A DNA stretch of 64,000 nucleotides, taken from contig NZ_CP011412.1 of NCBI RefSeq assembly GCF_001007875.1, forward strand, positions 992,001-1,056,000, read 5' to 3'. Below the pieces are notes generated by a model. That model worked only from the letters and a program-made list of their open reading frames with translations. It did not search any database and was not told where the DNA came from. Numbering within the stretch: position 1 is the first letter of the stretch; every line of letters begins with the position of its first letter. Origin of the DNA: Sedimenticola thiotaurini. Its GTDB lineage: Bacteria > Pseudomonadota > Gammaproteobacteria > Chromatiales > Chromatiaceae. Below are positions 16,352 to 25,837 of this stretch, one piece after another. A program made the translations under genes and the position numbers.

Positions 16352-17863
16352 CTACGCGCTCCGATCAAGCAACCACCGCTCCAGCCGGCCAATCTGCGTT
16401 GCTGACATGCGCAGACCCCGCTTGGTGCGACGCCAGACAATGTCTTCGGCAGTCTCCGCAAATTCATGTTCCAGCAGGTAACGCACTTCCCGTTCAAACA
16501 GCCCACCACCAAAATCGATTCCCAATCTATCCTGTGAGTCACAATCGGCCAATAACAGTTTGATGCGGGTACCGTAGCACTCCGCATAACTGCGCAACTG
16601 TGTGGCCGGCAGCCAGGAGTAGTCGGTGGCACACTCCGCCAGAAAATGGTCGAAGTCCGCATCGGGCAGATCACCGCCGGGCAGATGACTGGTCCCGGTC
16701 CAGGCCGGCCCCGGTATCTCCAGACAATCGGACAGGAGGCCCAGCACCTCTTCCGCCAATCGTCGATAGGTAGTTATTTTGCCGCCGTAGACCGACAGGA
16801 TCGGCGCCTGGTCACGATCAAGATGCAGATTATAGTCCCGGGTCACCCGGGAGGCGTTACCGGCGGCGTCATCGTACAGGGGACGCACACCGCTGAAGCT
16901 CCACACCACATCCGCAGGCTCTACCGGCCGGATAAAATAGTCACTCACCGCCTGGCAGATATAGGCCACCTCCTCCGGACTGATCCGGTTCTCCTCCGGC
17001 AGTGTGGAGAGTTCAATTTCGGTTGTACCCAGCAAGGTGAAATCGGATTCGAACGGAATAGCAAACAGCACCCGGCCATCCGGATGCTGGAAGATATAGG
17101 CATCATTGTGCTCAAACAGCCGCGGCACCACGATATGGCTGCCCTTTACAAAACGGATCCCTCTGGCGTGCCGCCCCACGCTATCCCCTTTCCAGACCCG
17201 TTCCACCCAGGGGCCGGCCGCATTGACCACCGCCCGTGCCAGGATAGTGCTGGCCGAGCCATCCCGTTGATTGCGTACTGTTACACGCCAGTGGGTGGTA
17301 CCGCGGACCAGGACCTCGGCCCGGGTATGGGTCTTAATCACTGCTCCCCGGGCCGCCGCATCCAGTGCATTCAACACCACCAGTCGGGCATCGGCTACCC
17401 GGCAGTCGGCGTACTCGAAGCCGCTGCGGAAGAGCGGTTTTAACGCCCGGCCGGCCTGATGTGTGTTGAAACGGATATGCTTTGATCCCGCCAGCCGTTT
17501 ACGGCCACCCAGGTGATCATAGAGAAACAGACCCAGCCGGATCATCCACTCGGGACGCAGCGAATCGTTGTGCGGCAGGACAAACCGGATCGGATGGATA
17601 ATGTGGGGTGCGCTGGCCAGCAGCACCTCCCGCTCCCGCAGGGCGTGATGCACCAGCTTGAAATCGTACTGCTCCAGGTAACGCAGACCACCGTGGATCA
17701 GCTTGGTACTGGCGGATGAGGTATGACCAGCCAGGTCATCCATTTCACAAAGACAGACACTCAGCCCCCTGCCCGCTGCATCCCGGGCCACACCCACTCC
17801 GTTGATACCGCCGCCGATGACCAGAAGATCGAATGGTGGCGTGACGGATTGCGGCTCTGGCAT
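16352..17863 (-). CDS. glpD: Aerobic glycerol-3-phosphate dehydrogenase
   Basis: 503 residues from the ATG at 17863 (GGGAGA site). FAD-binding DLLVIGGGINGVGVARDAAGRG-type N-terminus, a TSSASTKLIHGGLRYLEQ motif, and the DAO core; the C-terminal helical domain ends near residue 500, the normal GlpD length. A peripheral inner-membrane flavoenzyme that oxidises glycerol-3-phosphate to dihydroxyacetone phosphate and passes electrons to quinone. It is divergent from glpK with 214 bp between, so both probably share control. No glpF or glpR is in the window. Confidence 0.95.
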   Translation of the reverse strand: MPEPQSVTPPFDLLVIGGGINGVGVARDAAGRGLSVCLCEMDDLAGHTSSASTKLIHGGLRYLEQYDFKLVHHALREREVLLASAPHIIHPIRFVLPHNDSLRPEWMIRLGLFLYDHLGGRKRLAGSKHIRFNTHQAGRALKPLFRSGFEYADCRVADARLVVLNALDAAARGAVIKTHTRAEVLVRGTTHWRVTVRNQRDGSASTILARAVVNAAGPWVERVWKGDSVGRHARGIRFVKGSHIVVPRLFEHNDAYIFQHPDGRVLFAIPFESDFTLLGTTEIELSTLPEENRISPEEVAYICQAVSDYFIRPVEPADVVWSFSGVRPLYDDAAGNASRVTRDYNLHLDRDQAPILSVYGGKITTYRRLAEEVLGLLSDCLEIPGPAWTGTSHLPGGDLPDADFDHFLAECATDYSWLPATQLRSYAECYGTRIKLLLADCDSQDRLGIDFGGGLFEREVRYLLEHEFAETAEDIVWRRTKRGLRMSATQIGRLERWLLDRSA

Positions 17864-18077
17864 AGCAACGATCTCCCTCTGCCCGGATTGAGTCCGCTGG
17901 ACAGGCGTGGCCCCGGGACGAGCTGAAGCCGGGCGGTAAAATCCACATCTCCCAGATAAATCTGGGTTCTGCCCCTCCGGTACCGGCAGGCTCCCATCAT
18001 CAGGGCCTGCTCCGGCGCCTGTCAATGTGGCGTGACTATACTCTAGAAAAATCTCGTACAGGAGTCACACAGCCACC
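17864..18077. promoter_or_regulatory. Divergent glpD/glpK control region
   Basis: The 214 bp between the divergent start codons must contain both promoters. The glpK side has an AGGAG 14 nt before the ATG, rather far for a ribosome site. I do not recognise a clear GlpR operator by eye. Confidence 0.45.
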
Positions 18078-19568
18078 ATGGCAACCAATCCATTCATCCT
18101 CAGTATCGACCAGGGCACCACCAGCACCCGGGCGATGCTGTTCGAGAAGGAGAGTCGTTGTGCATTTGTTGCCCGCCGGGAGTTCCCGCAGTTATATCCG
18201 GAACCCGGCTGGGTGGAGCACGACCCGGAAGCGATCTGGACGACCACGTTGGCGGTGCTCCGGGACGCCCTGGCCGCCGCCCGGGAGAGACAGCGACCGA
18301 TTGCCGGCATCGGCATTACCAATCAGCGCGAAACCACGGTTGTCTGGGATCGCCACAGTGGTAAACCGATATACAACGCCATTGTCTGGCAGGATCGCCG
18401 CACTGCCCGCCACTGCGAAACTCTCAAGCAGGCGGGGCACGAACCCGGGGTAATGGAAAAAACCGGCCTGCTGCTCGATCCCTACTTTTCCGCCACCAAG
18501 ATCGCCTGGATTCTGGACCATGTTCCCGATGCCCGCCGCCGGGCCGAAGCGGGTGATCTGGCCTTCGGCACCGTGGACAGTTTTCTGTTGTGGCGCCTGA
18601 CCGACGGAAAGGTCCATGCCACCGACGCCACCAACGCCGCACGTACCCTGCTGTATAACATCCACCAGAGTGCGTGGGATCGGGATCTGCTGGCGCTGTT
18701 TGATCTGCCCGCTGCACTGCTCCCCGAGGTGAAGGATTGTGCTGCCGATTTCGGCCGGACCAGCCGCGAACTGCTGGGCAGGTCGCTGAATATCGGTGGC
18801 ATGGCGGGTGATCAGCAGGCGGCCGCCTTTGGCCAGACCTGTTTTCAACCCGGCATGACCAAAGCCACCTACGGTACCGGCTGTTTTGTATTGACCAATA
18901 CCGGCAGTGAAGTGGTCGCCTCCCGGAGCAGACTGCTGACTACAATCGGTTACCGGCTCGATGGTCAAAATAGTTACGCCCTGGAAGGATCCATCTTTAT
19001 CGCGGGTGCGGCCGTCCAGTGGTTGCGGGATGAGCTCGGGCTGATCAGCACAGCGGCCGAAACTGAAGACCTTGCCAACAGCCTGGATCATAACCAGGGC
19101 GTCTACCTGGTGCCCGCCTTTACCGGACTGGGCGCACCCCATTGGGATGCCGATGCCCGGGGTGCCCTGCTGGGACTGACCCGGGGCACCGGGATCAGGG
19201 AGATCGTCCGGGCCACCCTGGAATCGGTCTGCTATCAGACCCACGACCTGTTCCGGGCCATGGCAGATGACGGTGTAACAGCAACCCGACTGCGGGTGGA
19301 TGGCGGTATGGTGAGCAATGGCTGGCTCTGCCAGTTTCTAGCCGACATTCTGGACCTGCCGGTACAGCGCCCGGTGCAGACCGAAACCACCGCGCTCGGC
19401 GCGGCCTATCTGGCCGGATTGCAGTGCGGCCTGTACCACTCCTTCCAGGATCTGGAGCAGAACTGGCAACTGGAGAGTGAATTTTCCTCCACGTTGGCGG
19501 GGGATGCCCGAACCACCCTGCTGGCCGGTTGGCATGAGGCGATTCAACGGGTGCGCAGTGCGCCCTGA
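18078..19568 (+). CDS. glpK: Glycerol kinase
   Basis: 496 residues, the normal GlpK length. The FGGY-family ATPase fold is clear: [14 protein letters not shown] at the N-terminus, [25 protein letters not shown] and the C-terminal [11 protein letters not shown] adenosine motif. It phosphorylates glycerol to glycerol-3-phosphate, the substrate of the divergently encoded GlpD. A weak ribosome site (AGGAG, 14 nt spacing) may limit translation. The downstream hydrolase starts 83 bp later. Confidence 0.96.
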   Translation: MATNPFILSIDQGTTSTRAMLFEKESRCAFVARREFPQLYPEPGWVEHDPEAIWTTTLAVLRDALAAARERQRPIAGIGITNQRETTVVWDRHSGKPIYNAIVWQDRRTARHCETLKQAGHEPGVMEKTGLLLDPYFSATKIAWILDHVPDARRRAEAGDLAFGTVDSFLLWRLTDGKVHATDATNAARTLLYNIHQSAWDRDLLALFDLPAALLPEVKDCAADFGRTSRELLGRSLNIGGMAGDQQAAAFGQTCFQPGMTKATYGTGCFVLTNTGSEVVASRSRLLTTIGYRLDGQNSYALEGSIFIAGAAVQWLRDELGLISTAAETEDLANSLDHNQGVYLVPAFTGLGAPHWDADARGALLGLTRGTGIREIVRATLESVCYQTHDLFRAMADDGVTATRLRVDGGMVSNGWLCQFLADILDLPVQRPVQTETTALGAAYLAGLQCGLYHSFQDLEQNWQLESEFSSTLAGDARTTLLAGWHEAIQRVRSAP

Positions 19569-19651
19569 GCAACCGTGTCAGCCATGCCCGTTTGCAATAG
19601 GGCATCCGGGCGGTATCATCGCTCTTTTTCCCTACCGCGAGACCAACCCTG

Positions 19652-20401
19652 GTGACAACTGACGCACCCCGATTTCTCAACCTGCCGGATAACAAGCGGA
19701 TCGCCTACCACAAGAGCGAAGGAGCCGGGCCCGGCATCCTGTTCTTTGGCGGTTTCCATTCCGACATGACCGGCACCAAGGCCGTCGCGCTGGAGCAGTG
19801 GTGTCAAGCCCATCAGCGCGCCTTTATCCGTTTTGACTATTCGGGGCATGGCCAGTCCAGTGGCCTGTTTGAAAGCGGCACCATCGGCGAGTGGCTGGAT
19901 GATGCCCTGGCGGTCCTGGATCAATTGACCGAAGGTCCGCAGATTATCGTCGGTTCCAGCATGGGTGGCTGGCTGTCACTGCTGGCCTCCGTGGCCCGGC
20001 CTGAGCGTCTGCACGCCCTGGTCACCCTGGCCTGCGCCACCGATTTCACCCGACGGCTGTTGCGGCCTCTGTTTAACGATACGCAGAAACAGCAGTTGGC
20101 CAGGGAGGGCCGCGTACTGCTCCCCTGCGACTACGATGACCAGCAACCCTACCCGATCACCCGGCAGTTGCTTGAAGAGGGTGATCGGCATTGCCTGCTG
20201 GATCGCCCGATCCCGATTCACTGTCCGGTAAGAATGTTCCACGGCCTGCAGGACCGGGATGTGCCCTGGGACTTCAGTCGCCGGACCTGTGAACAGCTGG
20301 AGAGTCGGGACGTTACCCTGACCCTGATCAAGCAGGGTGACCACCGGCTGTCGGAACCGGCCGATCTGCAGCTGATCATGCACTGCCTGGAGCAGTTGTG
20401 A
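19652..20401 (+). CDS. Alpha/beta hydrolase
   Basis: 249 residues with a GTG start. The nucleophile elbow is VGSSMGG (Ser103); the acid is probably the Asp in LQDRDVPWD (about 203-208) and the His is in QGDHRLS (about 231). An FDYSGHGQSSG strand-turn follows the oxyanion-forming FFGGFHSD segment. The layout is close to the ABHD10-like thioesterase/esterase group, acting on small esters or S-acyl substrates in the cytoplasm. Substrate unknown. It lies between glpK and an EamA permease, all on the plus strand, 43 bp before the latter, so co-expression with the permease is plausible. Confidence 0.8.
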   Translation: MTTDAPRFLNLPDNKRIAYHKSEGAGPGILFFGGFHSDMTGTKAVALEQWCQAHQRAFIRFDYSGHGQSSGLFESGTIGEWLDDALAVLDQLTEGPQIIVGSSMGGWLSLLASVARPERLHALVTLACATDFTRRLLRPLFNDTQKQQLAREGRVLLPCDYDDQQPYPITRQLLEEGDRHCLLDRPIPIHCPVRMFHGLQDRDVPWDFSRRTCEQLESRDVTLTLIKQGDHRLSEPADLQLIMHCLEQL

Positions 20402-20444
20402 TCTATCCGGCCCCTGAAGCCCTGCAGCCTGACCGGACCGGCCG

Positions 20445-21347
20445 GTGACCAGGCAGGCCAGGGCGTACCTCTTCGGCATCAGTGCCGTGCTGCTCTGGTC
20501 CACCGTCGCCAGCGCCTTCAAGCTGTCGCTACGCTACCTGGAACCGATACAGCTGCTGTTTTATGCCAGTGTCGCCTCGTTGCTGGTGATGTTTGCACTG
20601 GTGATCCGGCAGGGACATCTGCCACAGCTGTTAAACACATCCCGGCGGGACATGCTCCTGTGCGCCGTACTGGGTCTGCTCAATCCCTGCCTATACTACT
20701 GGGTGCTGTTCAAGGCCTACGACCTGCTCCCGGCCCAGGAGGCCCAGCCACTCAACTACACCTGGGCCATCACCCTCTCCATCCTGGCGGTGCCCCTGCT
20801 CAAGCAACAGCTGCGACGGCTCGACCTGCTGGCGATCGGTATCAGTTATCTGGGTATCCTGGTCATCGCCACCCATGGCGCGCCTCTGGAGCTTCACTTC
20901 AGCAATGGCTATGGCGTCCTGCTGGCCCTGGGCAGCACCCTGATCTGGTCACTGTTCTGGATATTCAACACCCGCAGTCGCATGGAACCGGTGGTTGGGC
21001 TGTTTCTCAATTTCCTGTTTGCCATCCCGATCATTGCCCTGATCACCGGACTGACCACCGGCTTCGGCTTTGATTCGATCAACGGCCTCTACGGTGCGCT
21101 CTATGTGGGCCTGTTCGAGATGGGCATCACGTTTGTACTCTGGCTGAATGCGTTGCGCCTGACCACCAGTACCGCCAAAGTCGCCAATCTGATCTTTCTC
21201 TCCCCCATACTCTCTCTGTTTCTGATCCACTTTATCGTGGGCGAGGATATACACTGGTCCAGCGGCGCCGGGCTCCTGCTGATTATTGCCGGCAATGGGC
21301 TACAACAGCTGGGCAAACCGGTCCTGCCACCGGTGAAGCGGGAATAA
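20445..21347 (+). CDS. EamA/DMT-superfamily permease
   Basis: 300 residues, GTG start. Ten hydrophobic segments in two five-helix halves, each with an EamA signature (first half AVLLWSTVASAFKL and PLNYTWAITLSILAVPLL; second half GSTLIWSLFWIFN and the terminal ANLIFLSPILSLFLIHFIVGE). A drug/metabolite-type inner-membrane carrier; substrate cannot be read from sequence. Forty-three bp downstream of the hydrolase gene and probably co-transcribed. Confidence 0.85.
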   Translation: MTRQARAYLFGISAVLLWSTVASAFKLSLRYLEPIQLLFYASVASLLVMFALVIRQGHLPQLLNTSRRDMLLCAVLGLLNPCLYYWVLFKAYDLLPAQEAQPLNYTWAITLSILAVPLLKQQLRRLDLLAIGISYLGILVIATHGAPLELHFSNGYGVLLALGSTLIWSLFWIFNTRSRMEPVVGLFLNFLFAIPIIALITGLTTGFGFDSINGLYGALYVGLFEMGITFVLWLNALRLTTSTAKVANLIFLSPILSLFLIHFIVGEDIHWSSGAGLLLIIAGNGLQQLGKPVLPPVKRE

Positions 21348-21502
21348 TCCAGCGAATAATCGCCGTCATAACGGCTCTATGGATGGGCAGCCCCGGAGTG
21401 ACACAGAGAGTCGGGTATCCATCACTCCCTACGAAACCGGTTGCCTTGACCAGACAAAAAAGATAGCTTTCCGGCCAGAGCCGGGAGACAGACAACTACC
21501 CT

Positions 21503-22072
21503 ATGAGTGACAAATACTATATTACCGCCCAGCAACTGCTGACAGATTCCTTTCGCCTGGGAGTGGAGATTCTGCAGAGCGGCTTCAGACCCGATTTCAT
21601 TGTCGGCGTGTGGCGCGGCGGCACGCCGGTCGGTATCGCGGTGCAGGAGATCCTGGACTATTTCGATGTGCAGTCGGACCACATTGCCATACGTACCTCC
21701 TCCTACACCGGCATCGGACAGCGCAACAGGGAGGTGCAGGTGCACGGTCTGGGCTATCTGATACGCCATATGAACTGGGACAGTTCACTACTTATCGTGG
21801 ACGACGTGTTTGACACCGGATTGAGCCTGCAAGCTATTCTCGATACGCTGAAGGCCAAGACCCGGCGCAACATGCCGGAACAGATCCGTATCGCCACCCC
21901 CTGGTATAAACCGGCTAACAACCAGACCGCCCTGAAGCCGGATTACTACATCCATGAAACCGACCAGTGGCTGGTGTTCCCACATGAGCTGAAAGGGCTG
22001 CAACAGCAGGAGATTCTGGCCAACAAGCCGGAGATGGAAGCGCTGTTCCGGGACCGGGGACTGATAAAATAG
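21503..22072 (+). CDS. Phosphoribosyltransferase family protein (hypoxanthine-type)
   Basis: 189 residues. The PRPP-binding loop is LLIVDDVFDTGLSLQ (about residues 94-108), preceded by the PDFIVGVWRGGTPVG strand-loop and followed by ATPWYKP and DYYIHETDQWLVFPHEL, which contains the purine-contact region of HGPRT-like enzymes. It probably salvages a purine base with PRPP in the cytoplasm. Specific base not assignable. Single gene with a 155-bp upstream gap. Confidence 0.82.
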   Translation: MSDKYYITAQQLLTDSFRLGVEILQSGFRPDFIVGVWRGGTPVGIAVQEILDYFDVQSDHIAIRTSSYTGIGQRNREVQVHGLGYLIRHMNWDSSLLIVDDVFDTGLSLQAILDTLKAKTRRNMPEQIRIATPWYKPANNQTALKPDYYIHETDQWLVFPHELKGLQQQEILANKPEMEALFRDRGLIK

Positions 22073-22214
22073 TCCCGCCAATCACTTCCGCCAGTCGGCC
22101 GGATCCGTTACGGGGACAGCTCGGCATGATCAGTGGTTATTGAAATTACGGGAAAAATAGTCGATAACCGGTCTGGCTATATAACAAAACAAGACAGATA
22201 AGAGGCATTGCTCA

Positions 22215-22895
22215 ATGGCAAAGACAAAGACCGTCACCACAGACGATATTCTGATCATGCTCTGTAAATCGGTCACATCGGTGTTATCCACCGCGACCAA
22301 TACCGAAATCAGGTATTCGGCCATGGTGCAGAAAATAAACCGCACCTGCCTTAAGCCGGACATTGGCTGTTTTGTGCTGGTTGACGGCGGATTTTCCGGA
22401 CTGGTGGTGATCAATTTCACCGCCAGTGCCGCCCTTGAGCTCTACCAATCCTACCTGTCCAACATGGGGATACCCCGTGAGGAGCTGGCCCTCAGCCACA
22501 CCTCCGATGAGGTGGGCAACGTCCTGGGGGAGTTGATGAACCAGATGATCGGTGATTTCATCGGCAACGTGGGCAAACAGCTGCTGACGCCAATCAACCA
22601 GAATCAGCCCAAGATGCTGACCATCAACAAGGAAGTGCAGCTCTCCGTCAATACCAACCTGGACCGACCCCAGGGTCGTCGTGTCACCTTCACCACCGAG
22701 CGGAATAATATTTTCTATCTTGAACTGGCCATGGATAAAACTGAATTCATCCAGCTGCACGAGTTTGAAATGGAGGACGTGGATCCTGACAAGATCCTGG
22801 AAGGTGAAGCGAACAAGCGGGCCGCTGCGGTAGAGACACCTGCCAATGATGCACCGGATGATGCCAACAGTCTGCTGGATGAACTGGGTATCTGA
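22215..22895 (+). CDS. DUF3334 family protein (CheC/CheX-like)
   Basis: 226 residues, soluble. Size and sequence fit the uncharacterised gammaproteobacterial DUF3334 group. The central SDEVGNVLGELMNQMIGDF helix resembles the E-x-x-N phosphatase helix of CheC/CheX proteins, and it is followed 23 residues after the N by a Pro, close to the CheC spacing. This suggests a phospho-aspartate phosphatase or a chemotaxis-type scaffold, but no chemotaxis genes are near. The C-terminal 35 residues are acidic and Ala-rich, ending LLDELGI. The fold link is inference. Confidence 0.72.
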   Translation: MAKTKTVTTDDILIMLCKSVTSVLSTATNTEIRYSAMVQKINRTCLKPDIGCFVLVDGGFSGLVVINFTASAALELYQSYLSNMGIPREELALSHTSDEVGNVLGELMNQMIGDFIGNVGKQLLTPINQNQPKMLTINKEVQLSVNTNLDRPQGRRVTFTTERNNIFYLELAMDKTEFIQLHEFEMEDVDPDKILEGEANKRAAAVETPANDAPDDANSLLDELGI

Positions 22896-22923
22896 TCGCT
22901 ACGGTACCTAAACCGGAGCCATT

Positions 22924-22944
22924 ATGGGGCGTTGCCGGCCCCAT
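22924..22944. terminator. Hairpin between convergent genes
   Basis: Arms ATGGGGC (22924-22930) and GCCCCAT (22938-22944) with a 7-nt loop, between the DUF3334 stop and the convergent 224-residue gene. No U tract on either strand, so termination is only suggested by place. Confidence 0.4.
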
Positions 22945-22992
22945 CTGCCGATCAGATCGACCGTTTATCCCTGTAGCGTTAATCCAACCGGC

Positions 22993-23667
22993 TCAGGAAA
23001 AGGTTGCCGCCATCTCATTGGCCTTGTCCAGCAAATATTCCAGATAGGCAAGCCGTGTCACGGACACATCTATTTTTTCCCGCAGATCCTCACAGGGATC
23101 GTCGATGATATGCAGCAGGTCTTCGTGGAAAAAGACTTCAAAACTATCCAGGTAACGGACTTCCTTGTTCTTGTCCAGCACCAGGTTGTCCAGCCCGTAG
23201 AGATCAATCACTTTCTGGTGGGTACGACGAATCTCTTTGGCGGTCTGAATAAACAGCCCCAGTTGCAGTCGTGCTTTGTGCAGCTTTGCCATTAACGGGA
23301 TGGCATCATCGGCGATTGCCGGATTGGCCAGGTTAAACCAGGGCGTAAACGCCTGGGCAAGCACCAGCATATTCTCCTGGCCATCAATCCGGGTGTGCAC
23401 GAAGATGGCTTCAGGGATAATATCGTGCAGCTCTTTTTTCAGCATGCCGTAGTCACGCCGGTAAATCTTGATGTCCAGTGCGTTACAACTCAGGGTATGG
23501 CGTTTGATAACCATCTCAAATGCGCGGTTCTTTTCCCGCATAAAGTGGTAACCTGCCGTCTGCCATACATCGCAATGGGCGCCAACGGTGGAAATCAACG
23601 TGACCCGCAGGTTCTCGGTATCCAGGCAGCCGATTTCCGCGGGAATTCGTGCATCTTCTTTTGCCAT
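22993..23667 (-). CDS. Uncharacterised protein, possibly kinase-like
   Basis: 224 residues, soluble, no family recognised with certainty. The order of conserved-looking residues recalls a small protein-kinase/APH-like fold: a Lys in MVIKRHT (about 55), a Glu in LKKELHDIIPEA (79), a loop DLYGLDNLVLD (155-165) and RYLDSFEVFF (Asp174), compare YrbL-type kinases. The catalytic-loop spacing is one residue too long for the usual pattern, so this is a weak inference. Convergent with DUF3334 and divergent from an EamA permease. The start at 23667 has GGAC upstream. Confidence 0.6.
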   Translation of the reverse strand: MAKEDARIPAEIGCLDTENLRVTLISTVGAHCDVWQTAGYHFMREKNRAFEMVIKRHTLSCNALDIKIYRRDYGMLKKELHDIIPEAIFVHTRIDGQENMLVLAQAFTPWFNLANPAIADDAIPLMAKLHKARLQLGLFIQTAKEIRRTHQKVIDLYGLDNLVLDKNKEVRYLDSFEVFFHEDLLHIIDDPCEDLREKIDVSVTRLAYLEYLLDKANEMAATFS

Positions 23668-23853
23668 CGGCGTTGTCCTTCAGATCGGAACATAATGGAT
23701 TTTGGTAACATAGTACATTAATAACCTAATTTATCCTATTGATAATATACATTTAATTACCAGCATTGATATTACAGCCCCCACCCACACATCGTACCAT
23801 CCGGTAAAACGGAACCCTATTATTTCGAGCCCGCTCCACCAAGGAAGCCATAC

Positions 23854-24747
23854 ATGATCTCCCCCAATCTGTTGCGTTGGATACCCTTTCTGTTTGTCCT
23901 GTTGTGGGCAACCGGATTTATCGGCGCCAAGTACGCCCTGCCCTATGCGGAACCTTTCACGGTACTGGCCCTGCGTATGTACCTTACCCTTGGGGTCTTC
24001 CTGATCCTGATAAATATTTACCGGCAGAAATGGCCGTCACTGCAAGGGGCACTGTACTCCATGCTGGTTGGATCTCTGGTACATGCGGCCTATCTGGGCG
24101 GTGTCTTTGCTGCCATCAAAGCCGGCATGTCAGCCGGACTGGCCTCACTGCTGGTGGGACTGCAACCTATTCTGACTGCTCTGATTGCCTGGCTCTGGAT
24201 GGATAACCGGATCAACGGGAGACAGATGACCGGGTTACTGCTGGGTATTCTGGGCGTGGCGGCAGTTCTGTTACTCGGTAAAGACGGCAGCCAGGCCCTG
24301 CAGTTCAATCTGACGGCCCTGCTGTTTGCCCTGCTGGCGCTGTTCGGTATCACCATCGGCACCCTGTTGCAGAAGCGCTTCTGCGCCGATGTGGGCCTGC
24401 TGACCGGCACTTTTTACCAGTACCTGGCCAGCGCCATCATCATGAGCCTGCTTGCCTTGCTGTTTGAAACCCGTGAGATCGACTGGCAACCGCAGTTTAT
24501 TGCCGCCTTACTGTGGCTGGTTTTCGGGCTCTCGCTCAGCGCTATCCTGCTGTTGATGCTGATGATCCGGGGGGGAGAGGCAACCAAGGTTGCCAGCTAC
24601 TTCTACCTCACCCCACCGGTCACGGCCGTCATGGCCTGGCTACTGTTTGATGAGCGACTGACAACCTGGGGCATGGCCGGTATCAGCCTGACCGCATACG
24701 GTGTCTATCTGGTGATCCGCAACCCGGCCAAGCCGATGAACCGCTAG
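23854..24747 (+). CDS. EamA/DMT-superfamily permease
   Basis: 297 residues with ten hydrophobic segments and two EamA halves (LLWATGFIGAKYALPYAEPF at the start; FYLTPPVTAVMAWLLFDERL near the end, the typical closing signature). Inner-membrane carrier of unknown substrate. Upstream AAGGAAG gives a good ribosome site. It is only distantly similar to the permease at 20445, so not a recent duplicate. Confidence 0.87.
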   Translation: MISPNLLRWIPFLFVLLWATGFIGAKYALPYAEPFTVLALRMYLTLGVFLILINIYRQKWPSLQGALYSMLVGSLVHAAYLGGVFAAIKAGMSAGLASLLVGLQPILTALIAWLWMDNRINGRQMTGLLLGILGVAAVLLLGKDGSQALQFNLTALLFALLALFGITIGTLLQKRFCADVGLLTGTFYQYLASAIIMSLLALLFETREIDWQPQFIAALLWLVFGLSLSAILLLMLMIRGGEATKVASYFYLTPPVTAVMAWLLFDERLTTWGMAGISLTAYGVYLVIRNPAKPMNR

Positions 24748-24776
24748 AACTTCAGATCCGGCCCCCCGGCTGGTCC

Positions 24777-24794
24777 GGGCGGCCTGAGCCGCCC
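24777..24794. terminator. GC hairpin between convergent permease and PPK2 genes
   Basis: GGGCGGC (24777-24783) and GCCGCCC (24788-24794) with a CTGA loop, in the 76-bp gap between convergent genes. Strong stem, no U tract. Confidence 0.45.
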
Positions 24795-24823
24795 ATCCGA
24801 TCCCGCCACGGGGCGGCCCACTA

Positions 24824-25702
24824 TCAGGGATAGACCTCCGGCACAAAGGTCTGGTCCGACATGGGCGGACGTATGTAGTCCTTGTCGTCCCGGCGCTTGG
24901 GTAGCACGATCTCTTTCGGTGTCAGGTCTTCATAGGGGATCTTGCTCAACAGATGGGCGATGCAGTTCAGCCGCGCATGTTTTTTGATATCTGATTTCAC
25001 CACATACCAGGGTGCCTGCTTGATATCGGTATGGGCAAACATCACATCCTTGGCGCGGGAGTACTCGACCCAGCGGGCACGGGATTCCAGATCCATTGGA
25101 CTCAACTTCCAGCGCTTGTGTGGCTCCTGCAGGCGACTCTGGAAACGCCGTTCCTGCTCTTCATCAGATACCGAAAACCAGTACTTCAGCAGAATAATGC
25201 CGGAGCGTACCAGCATACGTTCAAATTCCGGACAGGAACGGAGAAACTCGCTGTACTCCTCGTCATCACAGAATCCCATGACCCGCTCAACACCAGCCCG
25301 GTTGTACCAACTGCGGTCAAACAGCACCATCTCGCCGCCCGCCGGCAGGTGAGTTACATAGCGTTGAAAATACCACTGGGTGGTCTCTCTCTCCGTGGGT
25401 GCGGGCAGTGCCACCACCCGACAGATACGCGGGTTGAGATGCTGGGTAATCCGCTTGATAACCCCACCTTTCCCTGCCGCATCCCGGCCTTCAAAAATAA
25501 CCACGACCTTGAGTTTCTCCTTGGCTATCCAGGCCTGGAGTTTGACCAGCTCCAGCTGCAGGCGGAACAACTCTTTTTCGTATACCGAATTCTTGATCTT
25601 CTTTACTGGAGCATCGGTGACATCATCCAGTGACTGTTCCACATAGGGGATACCCTTATCCATTTTCCGTACACCTTTTTTCGCTCGTTTTTTTCTACCC
25701 AT
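24824..25702 (-). CDS. ppk2: Polyphosphate kinase 2
   Basis: About 292 residues from the ATG at 25702 (GTGGGA about 7 nt upstream); GTG at 25714 and ATG at 25663 are alternatives. Walker A EGRDAAGKGG and Walker B LFDRSWYNR are intact, with a basic N-terminus and the PNEW-like WYVV/ARLNCIAHLLSKIPYE end typical of one-domain PPK2. The enzyme transfers phosphate between polyphosphate and nucleoside di- or monophosphates in the cytoplasm. Single gene, convergent with the EamA permease. Confidence 0.92.
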   Translation of the reverse strand: MGRKKRAKKGVRKMDKGIPYVEQSLDDVTDAPVKKIKNSVYEKELFRLQLELVKLQAWIAKEKLKVVVIFEGRDAAGKGGVIKRITQHLNPRICRVVALPAPTERETTQWYFQRYVTHLPAGGEMVLFDRSWYNRAGVERVMGFCDDEEYSEFLRSCPEFERMLVRSGIILLKYWFSVSDEEQERRFQSRLQEPHKRWKLSPMDLESRARWVEYSRAKDVMFAHTDIKQAPWYVVKSDIKKHARLNCIAHLLSKIPYEDLTPKEIVLPKRRDDKDYIRPPMSDQTFVPEVYP

Positions 25703-25837
25703 TTGAATTCCCACTTAAAAAAATACTTTGTACTCCAAGTAGAAATAATGCCTCGATTCACACTATTAACCCAGACATCAATCAGCTGGTGTTGCGCCAG
25801 ATCAATGGGGCATCAGTAACCGGACCGGATAGGCGTC

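Noticed and set aside
18192-19244. 350-codon open frame on the minus strand opposite glpK
   Set aside because: Antisense shadow; glpK is complete and conserved on the plus strand.
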